A DNA stretch of 64,000 nt from Lichenostomus cassidix (Eukaryota; Chordata; Aves; Passeriformes; Meliphagidae): positions 7,628,293-7,692,292 of the forward strand of contig CM039210.1 of NCBI GenBank assembly GCA_008360975.2. The letters run 5' to 3'. This document shows positions 57,849 through 64,000 of this stretch, in pieces. The translations under genes were made by a program, and so were the position numbers. The notes under the pieces are model-generated. The model was not told the origin of the DNA. It made no database searches and saw only the letters and a program-made list of their open reading frames with translations. Within the stretch, counting starts at the first letter, position 1, and every line of letters begins with the position of its first letter.

Positions 57849-57900
57849 TCGCATTCCCCCGGAAGGAGGAACGGCTATCGCATACCCAGAGCAGTAGCCC

Positions 57901-58273
57901 CACTGCAGGTTAGAAGTGCTGTCTCAGAGGTGAAGAAACTCTGATCTCTATAGAAGTATGAACATACTTGCAGAAGGCACACAGAAATCTTGAGTAAAAA
58001 TCCCTCTAAAATATTCAGTTACCGCTAAGGAATGACTATACTGAAGGCTAGAATGAATATGAATTATTTGACAGCCAGAAGAGTTTGCTGTTTGAAGTGG
58101 CTTCATAACCAAGCGTCTTTCCATCGACATATTTTTGGGAAAATCTTTAATTGTAGCACATAGTGTTTAAGTCTTGTGAATTCCTTTAGCTTTAACTGAC
58201 ACTGCTTAGTCCTGTATTCATATGTGCAAGTGGTTATCTTAAAGACTGTGGGCCTGAGCAACGTTGATAAGAA
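57901..58273. other. Region upstream of the FCHO2 promoter
   Basis: AT-rich DNA between the CpG-rich block and the truncated class I element. No gene was seen. Confidence 0.5.
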
Positions 58274-59132
58274 GGTGGAGAGATCCCACTTACCTCCAGC
58301 ACTGCAATAAACAAATACCTGCTCTATAGATACCGGTCTACGGGGTTTTATTTCCAGCCTATCTTTTGGGGCATCAGTTTTGGTGACTGAGCGTGGCAGG
58401 ACTTCTCTGCTAATTGCACGATCCATTGGAGTTGGGAACTCCCTGGCACGCCCCGAGAATTCTCGGCGCTTCACTGGCTCTGCGGGAGCAGACAAGAACC
58501 GACTGACTGCAGAAATTTTAAGGTATTTGTAATTTGATTTATAACATTCTTGGCTTGTTTGGTTGACTCCCGTAAGACCGGGGAGACATCTCCCGCAGGG
58601 TGCCATATCCCAGGAGAGGTCCTGAAGTGGATACACAGGAGTTAGACACCCCAAAGGAAGGAAGGGGTTAAAGTCCCCGAAAGAAGTCTGATGACTTTTA
58701 TTGTTGGCCTTGGCCTTGGAATTTTGAGTTTGATCATTGTATGTATTGTTTCGTGTATTTTGTATTTGTTTTCTGTCCATGTGTGTGTTAACAGCTGTTA
58801 CCAGCCACTGAGTGTCTGCCAGAAGTTTACTCTGTATGTGCCTGTGTCTTTACACTGCTGCTGTCCGGGTGCCTGCCAAAAAGCTTTCATTGTCTGCATT
58901 GCTAACAGTTTTAATCCACTCCCTACCTTTCTCTGATACCCTGTCTCATTACTTTCATTCATAAAACCCCAATTCCTTGTTTGGTCTGTGGAATTCCGTG
59001 TCAGTATGGTATTTTGTGGTTGTGTGACCCTTGAGTGCATAATGAGTGTCTTAACTATAGAAGAAAATACTGGTGTCGGTTACGGCTCTGATATCCACTG
59101 TGTGGGAAGTACTGTTCGTGGGAGTTGAGGGC
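58274..59132 (+). mobile_element. Class I ERV 5' end: R/U5, primer-binding site and leader, truncated
   Basis: R/U5 (58274-58376) ends gggcatca and is nearly identical to the LTR end at 56260. Four bases later tggtgactgagcgtggca at 58381-58398 sits where a primer-binding site belongs; the tRNA is unclear (first bases resemble the Trp type). A leader of about 700 bp follows and includes a small hydrophobic frame at 58691-58936. No gag is reached, because the minus-strand provirus begins at 59133. Confidence 0.7.
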
Positions 59133-59594
59133 TGTGTTATAAATTAGGTCTCAATAATCAATCAGAGACAATGTCCAATTAAGTATAATTTGATTTATTT
59201 AGAGCAAGCGGGTATCAGCGAGGCAGCGCTGGGCAGATAACTGCCCCGAAATAGTCCGAGCCCCCCCTTTTTATGCAGTCTCTATTTTCTGACCACGTAT
59301 ATCTTCCGGAGTTGGTACAGCCCCTTGCGTCGTGGTGTTGCTAGGTGGTCTTATTCTGCCCTTCGGTGGTCGTGGGAAACAAGTTCTTGCACGTTCGCAG
59401 TGCCCCCCCCCCTTTTTTCCCCCCCAAGCGATGATTCTATAACAGCCCACTCCCAACAAATACAGGATACAGGATGTGCAGGGTGGGGGTCTCCCTCCCC
59501 TTTCTATTCGATTCTGTGGACAAACAGGATGCCTTAACAGGATGTGTTGGGGCCCCTTATCCTCTCTCTTGCGATTTTGTGTATTTCCATCACA
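59133..59594 (-). mobile_element. 3' LTR of the gammaretrovirus-like provirus
   Basis: 462 bp. On the minus strand it runs from TGTGATGG to TAACACA. It has a TATA-like gcataaaaagg (59266-59276), then an aataaa signal near 59191-59196. Its R/U5 wording matches the solo LTR at 12375-12827, so the two are relatives. The partner LTR is not in the window. Confidence 0.82.
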
Positions 59595-59610
59595 ATTCCC
59601 CTCTCTCTGT
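59595..59610 (-). promoter_or_regulatory. Polypurine tract
   Basis: On the minus strand, acagagagaggggaat lies directly before the LTR TG, the usual site that primes plus-strand DNA synthesis in retroviruses. Confidence 0.75.
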
Positions 59611-59674
59611 ATCTCCATTTTGTTCGCAGAATCGCCTTAATGCTTCACGGCTTAAGATGAACTCTTCTTCCATC

Positions 59675-61999
59675 TCACTCTCTTGTTGTTCCAGGTATGC
59701 TTTCATATTTTGCTCTAACTAACATTAAATGCGCCGCTTCCAGTCTTCCTTTATCTATAGCTATCAGCCTGTTAAAAATGCATGGTCCAAAAGTCAGAGT
59801 TAGTACAATTACTACTAGGGGCCCTGCTAGTGTGGAGAGTAGAGTCGTTAGCCATGGGGAGGTATTGAACCAGCGTTCATACCAGCTCTGTCGACTCTCT
59901 CTCTCTCTTTTTCGCTTATCCAGTTCTTTCCGGAGCTCAGACATTGCATCTCCAACAACTCCTGTATGGTCTGCATAAACACAACATTCTTCTTTTAGGG
60001 CAACGCACAGTCCTCCTTCTTGGGCTAGTAGGAGCTCTAATCCTCTCCTATTTTGGAGCACCATTTCAGATAGGGACTTCAATGATGTTTCTAAGGCACT
60101 AATAGAACTTTCAATTTTGGCTATATCTTCATCTACGGTTTCTCGCAAATTGGCAAATTCTGTGTCTTGTTTTACAAGGGAGGCTATACCTGTGCCTGCT
60201 CCTGCTGTGCCTAATGCTAATAGGGTTGCGATAGTTATAGCTGTAATAGGTTCTCTTTTTATGAGGTGGTGCCCTGGGACCGAATGGTGGTCATATATGT
60301 AATCACCTGGGTGGTAGGTGATTCTTGGCACTATTACTACTTGTATGCAATAGTCTGATTGATTAAACTCCTTTAAGGGAATACAGGGAGTTACCCCTAC
60401 ACTTGCACATACCCATTTAGCATTTTTAGCTGGTATTAGCCAATCTGCCGGCTCTTTTGGTTTTTGGGCTTGCATTGTTACTTTACATAGGTGCATTTTA
60501 TAAGATGGGATTTTTCCTATGCACCTTCCTTCTCCTGATACCTGCGCTAATGTGATACCAGATTTTGTTCTTTTGCCAGATTTCCACAGACATTGAGCAG
60601 GGTTGCTCCCATTTACCCTTCTAGCTTTTTCAATCGTCCCCATAGCTTCATAGAAGGGTGGTCTGGTGTTATAGCATAGCCAGCAGTGGTCTGTTAATTC
60701 TGGGTGTGTTTTATTTAGGACCTTATAGCTGGCTACCATAAGTCTCCATAATTCATCAGTTATTTCTCCCGAGGGGGTTGGGGGTATTTCAGTTTTGGAT
60801 ATGGTGGTACTTTCCTCATGGTCTATGCCTAATCCATCTGCTTCAGTATTTATCATGTCTATTATGACCCGGTTTGGTCCCACTGGTTCGGGGTCATTGG
60901 GGAGAGGTTCCTTTTTTATATAGATAGATAAGACCACCTCTGTTGGTTCCTGATTCCCAGTACCTTATACCCCAGGTCTTGCCTAGTAGCCATGTAGGAT
61001 CTTGGGGTTGTGTTATATTTATGTATAACCATTTACAGGTTACTTTGGGCCCTGCTCCCCTCCTTCCAATCTGGCTACTATAGTCAGGTGGATTACAACC
61101 GTAAGGTCCCCACCCAACTTTAATATGTTTGTCTCCATCTGGGAGCCAGGGGTAAGCTATGGTTTCGCATCCCCAATAAGCACAGTAATAAGAATTTGGG
61201 TGGTTGCAATATCCCTTTCCGGGGTTTGCACTAGGGCAAAAATACCAACCTTTACCTTCAAGCATACAAGGTTCTATAGGAGCTAAAGCACAAAGGGATG
61301 CATTAAAACTGATTTGTCCCGGTCCGAGTCGGGTTTGGATTAGGGTTTGGCTGTCCCACTGTCTTAACGTCCAGCGAAAAGCAAGATATAGGTGTGGTAG
61401 GAAGATGGGGGTCCCAGTGCTTTTTGAATTCTTTTAGTTTGTTTAGACCCTGCCTTGGTCCCCTTTTTAGCTTTATACAGTGGTGCCTGTTTCGGGTTCC
61501 TTCTCGATTTGGGGCAGCTCATACCAGATCTTTTCATAGTCCCAGGTATGTTCACCCCACTGGCTGTATATATCCCTCTGCCTCGCCCGTCGGCTCGGTT
61601 GCAGCGAGTCACGGGGATGGAATTCTTCTCGGCAGCAAGGATTTTTTTCAGGGGTCTCAGGTACAAAGGATCTTTTCTTGTAGCTGTCCCGGTTGACATG
61701 TTTAACCATGAGGTCACCACAAGGCAAATAGACCAAGGCTTTTCTGCACTCCCCGCCGGTGATGTTTGCCACCATTGGTGCGGGTTCATTTGAGTGGTAA
61801 TAATACAGTTTTTGGTGTATCCCAAATGCATATATGTCCCATCACTAACACATTCGGCAAATTCCCTTAGGAGGTCCCCCCCCCTTGCAATGGGCCCACT
61901 ATCATTCCTGGCACACCTTACATATAAAGCAAGCAAAAGGGTAGCAATTACAATTATGGATGTTGCACTTAACAATATAATTATTAACATATTCTCCAA
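59675..61999 (-). pseudogene. env of the gammaretrovirus-like provirus, broken in the surface subunit
   Basis: The start at 61999 follows the integrase stop by about 55 bp. The surface part is spread over three frames (61999-61364, 61775-61473, 61265-60894), with shifts near 61750, 61470 and 60920. Recognisable features are a Cys-rich block with CNHPNSYYCAYWGCETIA and a CWLC motif in the frame from 60937. The rest of that frame, to 59675, is open over the surface C-terminus and the whole transmembrane subunit: hydrophobic fusion-peptide-like segment, the conserved LQNRRGLELLL region, the C-x6-CC disulphide motif and one membrane span. The subunit junction shows only LIKRE, a poor furin site. 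It cannot give a full glycoprotein. Confidence 0.85.
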
Positions 62000-62053
62000 G
62001 CAATAAATCGTGGTTTCTCAAGTATACAGTTATAGGATTCATGCACAGGCAGG

Positions 62054-63774
62054 CTAGGATTTCTTAAGCCTAATTTTTAAGTCCTGTGGTTGTTCCACCA
62101 CTCTCCAGGTGGGGTCTCTGTTGAACTTCTTCACTCGGCTAGCGTGGGTCCATTCTCTCTCCGCTGTCCGGACCGATGATTCTGTGGTAATCAACACAAC
62201 ATATGGTCCTTCCCATTGAGGGGTTAAAGATGTTTCTTTCCAAGATTTTATTAAAACTTCATCTCCAGGGTGGAATGAGTGGATAGGTAGCCACAGGGGT
62301 GGTCGTTGAACCACCAGTCTCTTCTTACGGAGTTTTTCCCTTCGGTTTTCTAGGCTGGTTATATAGGATTGTAGATGGAAATCTGATATGGCCGGGTGGT
62401 CTTCAGGCATTTCTAAATTAAATGGCATTCCATATAACATTTCATATGAGGAGATCCCTATGTCTGTACAGGGTTGAGTTCTAATGTTTAATAATGCTAA
62501 TGGTAAACATTTAGTCCAACTCATTTTTGTTTCTAGCATTAATTTAGTTAGTTGCTTTTTTATTTCTCCATTTATTCTTTCTACCTTGCCCGAACTTTGA
62601 GGGTGCCAAGGGGTGTGGTATTCCCAGGCAATTCCGAGCGCCTCAGATACAGCTCTTGTAATCTTAGATATAAAGTGTGGTCCCCGATCTGAATCTATTA
62701 CTTCTGTAAGGCCATATCTTGGAATTATTTGTTCTAATAAAGTTTTTGCAACTGTTTGTGCTGTGGCTCTTGTCGTTGGGAAGGCTTCCACAAAGTGAGT
62801 GAGGTGGTCTACTATAACCAGTAAATATTTATACCTTCCCGCTAAAGGCAATTCAGTAAAGTCAATCTGGATGTGGGAAAAAGGTCTATGTGCCAATTCT
62901 CTGCCCCCAGGGATTCTTTTTCTTAATTGATGTCTGTTTACTTTTTGGCAAGTAACACATCCCATGGTTATCTGTTTAGCTAAGTTGTAAATACCCATGC
63001 ACATATATTTATTGGCAAACTGATCCACCAGGGCCTGTGTTCCCCAATGGGTCTTTTCATGGAGTCTCTTCAGAACCCTTAAGGCCATAGGCTTAGGTAA
63101 AATCTCTCTTCCGTCTCCCAAAACTCATTTACCCTCTGAGTTTGGTTTTATACCCACTTGCCTCAATTTTTCTTGCTCTATTGTTGTAAAGCTTAGCAGG
63201 TAGGTTGTACAGGGGTAATCTATGTATGGTTTGTTTTCCCCGTGAATATAACAAAAATCTTTGTCCGAATTTGATTGCCCATCAGGACTGTAACAGGAGC
63301 AAACTAAACCATCCACTCCGTAGTCCTTCCAGCAAGCATAACAAGGGAATCCTTCCAAGTCATACCTGCAGGTAGAACAACTTTCCTTAGAATTCCTTAC
63401 CCAGAGGGGTAGTAATGCTGCTCGTTTAGCTTCTTCATCAGCCAGGTTGTTTCCCCGTACCACTGTTCCCAATCCCTTTTGATGTCCCCTGACATGGACC
63501 ACTGCAACTTTGGAGGGTACCCTAATAGCTTTTAAAATTTCTTTTATGAGTCTCTCGTGGACTAGGCTCTTTCCTTGTGATGTAATAAGGCCCCGTTCTT
63601 CCCAGATTTTTCCAAATGTGTGTATTACCCCGAATGCGTATTTGGAGTCTGTGTAAATAGTTCCCTCTCCTTTTCCTATAATTTGTAAAGCCCTTAGAAC
63701 TGCATACAGCTTACATGCCTGAGCCGACCAACTTGGGCTTAGTGGGCCAGATTGGAGTACTTCTAATTTATTTC
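62054..63774 (-). pseudogene. pol of the gammaretrovirus-like provirus: RNase H and integrase, one in-frame stop
   Basis: The frame is open from 63774 to 62054 except for a TGA at 63125-63127. RNase H shows YTDSKYAFG and the HVRGHQKG and NNLADEEAKRAA region. The catalytic Glu position in QACKLYAVLRAL reads Lys (63710-63712). A Cys-rich stretch of about 60 residues follows. The integrase (62054-63124) has the HEKTH and CVTC zinc ligands, all three acidic residues (QIDFTEL, DSDRGPHF, GKVERINGE) and a C-terminal WEGPY module as in gammaretroviruses. The protease and RT are missing from the window. Confidence 0.87.
63125..63127 (-). other. In-frame TGA in pol
   Basis: The codon after GGT AAA reads TGA, and the same frame continues open into the integrase. 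This is the only break in the visible pol. Confidence 0.85.
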
Positions 63775-64000
63775 TGTTGGAAAACGCAGTTTTCCAGCAA
63801 AACTCATGCTAATTGAGCAGGCCTGAGCAAGGCTTCAGCATTCTCAGGCCTCAGTAAAATTCCAACAAGCTACAGTGGTTTGTTTACCTGAGAATGTTCT
63901 GTGGGAAGAATGTCAGGAGAAAGATTAGGGAGTCAGAAGTGTTATGAGAAAAGAATAAGGGAGTTAACAGGAGGATCCCTGAATGTGTGAGAACAGACTG
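63775..64000 (+). mobile_element. LTR of another ERV, nested in the provirus, runs off the window
   Basis: The RNase H reading ends exactly where a tgttggaaaacgcagttttc sequence with a TG start begins at 63775. The flank to its left (tatttc, 63769-63774) would be the target duplication, whose partner is outside the window. The family cannot be named from 226 bp. Confidence 0.6.

Larger units (their letters stand above)
1..57900 (-). other. FCHO2: FCHO2 gene, 5' part (promoter through coding exon 7), 3' part outside the window
   Basis: Seven minus-strand exons with GT/AG borders join in frame and give about 232 residues that match the F-BAR domain of FCHO2, as I know the family. FCHO2 binds PI(4,5)P2 membranes as a crescent dimer, bends them, and recruits Eps15, intersectin and AP-2 at nascent clathrin pits. 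Introns 1 to 6 span about 12.5, 13.8, 3.6, 0.085, 15.5 and 9.7 kb and are filled with CR1 and ERV insertions. The end of the F-BAR, the linker and the mu-homology domain must lie beyond position 1. No stop codon or frameshift occurs in the visible exons, so the gene looks usable. FCHO1 is the main alternative, but the motif [17 protein letters not shown] and the coiled-coil wording fit FCHO2 better. Confidence 0.9.
57250..57900 (-). promoter_or_regulatory. CpG-rich, TATA-less FCHO2 promoter and 5' region
   Basis: GC content rises sharply and CpG is frequent, in contrast to the AT-rich surroundings. On the minus strand the region upstream of the start codon (57671-57900) holds an NRF-1-like tgcgcaggcgca (57837-57848) and an ETS-like ccggaag (57859-57865). 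A CRE-like tgacgtaa (57522-57529) lies in the start of intron 1. No TATA box is visible, which fits a broadly expressed gene. The long open frames across this block are GC-composition shadows. Confidence 0.8.
59133..63774 (-). mobile_element. Gammaretrovirus-like endogenous provirus, 3' half
   Basis: On the minus strand the order is RNase H, integrase, env, polypurine tract, 3' LTR. Gag, protease, RT and the 5' LTR are not visible. The 5' side ends at 63774 where a plus-strand LTR begins. Reading frames are long but broken by one in-frame stop in pol and by frameshifts in env. It lies about 1.5 kb upstream of FCHO2 exon 1 in the same transcriptional direction. Confidence 0.88.

Noticed and set aside
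57196..57897. A 233-codon plus-strand frame across the GC-rich block
   Set aside because: It lies in the CpG-rich promoter, antisense to FCHO2 exon 1, is Pro/Ala/Ser-rich without domains, and several other frames are equally open. GC composition removes stops.
1..64000. CRISPR array, tRNA or rRNA genes
   Set aside because: No regularly spaced identical repeats with unique spacers and no cloverleaf or rRNA core sequence was seen; the DNA is vertebrate.

Overview
This is avian genomic DNA. Intergenic and intronic sequence is AT-rich and crowded with CR1 (chicken repeat 1) LINEs, ERVL-type and class I endogenous retroviruses, and solo LTRs. I estimate that 60% or more of the window is recognisable transposon. 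The one host gene I can support is FCHO2, on the minus strand. FCHO2 encodes the F-BAR membrane-bending adaptor that helps start clathrin-coated pits. Seven consecutive coding exons (57641-57670, 45072-45163, 31147-31221, 27415-27556, 27177-27329, 11589-11693, 1781-1879) join in phase and encode about the first 232 residues, most of the F-BAR domain. The rest of the gene lies beyond position 1. A GC-rich, CpG-dense TATA-less promoter sits at about 57250-57900. In birds the human 5q13 block that carries FCHO2 is Z-linked. The very high nested repeat load and several F-BAR substitutions, including an altered start region, make a W-linked gametolog my favoured but unproven reading.

Layout from left to right. 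Positions 1-10066 hold a CR1 tail, exon 7, an ERVL-type LTR, and a long CR1 (4850-10066). That CR1 is split by a 260-bp LTR with a perfect 6-bp target duplication and by a 1.85-kb LTR. Positions 10067-18592 hold exon 6, a class I LTR with duplicated U3 units, another LTR, and a mosaic of CR1 pieces in both orientations. Positions 18594-24905 are a decayed ERVL provirus (LTR, primer-binding site, leader, gag, protease/pol remnants), itself carrying an LTR insertion. Positions 24906-30000 hold more CR1, a solo LTR with a 4-bp target duplication, exons 5 and 4, and a CR1 that stops about 27 bp from the exon 4 splice acceptor. Positions 31147-41105 hold exon 3, an ERVL 3' end, a 1.6-kb LTR, further LTRs and CR1, and a second ERVL gag fragment. 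Positions 41106-54220 are mostly plain intron with exon 2, an env-tail/LTR fragment and several LTRs. Positions 54221-59132 hold a young CR1 with a 501-codon reading frame, a class I LTR, the FCHO2 promoter and exon 1, and a truncated class I 5' end. Positions 59133-63774 are the 3' half of a gammaretrovirus-like provirus on the minus strand (RNase H, integrase, env, LTR), with one in-frame stop in pol and frameshifts in env. It is cut at 63775 by another plus-strand LTR.

The mobile elements do not act together as a system. They form nested layers in the introns of one gene, and those layers give a relative age order. I found no CRISPR array, tRNA or rRNA, and no convincing second host gene. 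The points most worth following are the FCHO2 copy itself, insertions close to its splice sites and promoter, and the partly coding gammaretrovirus-like element.
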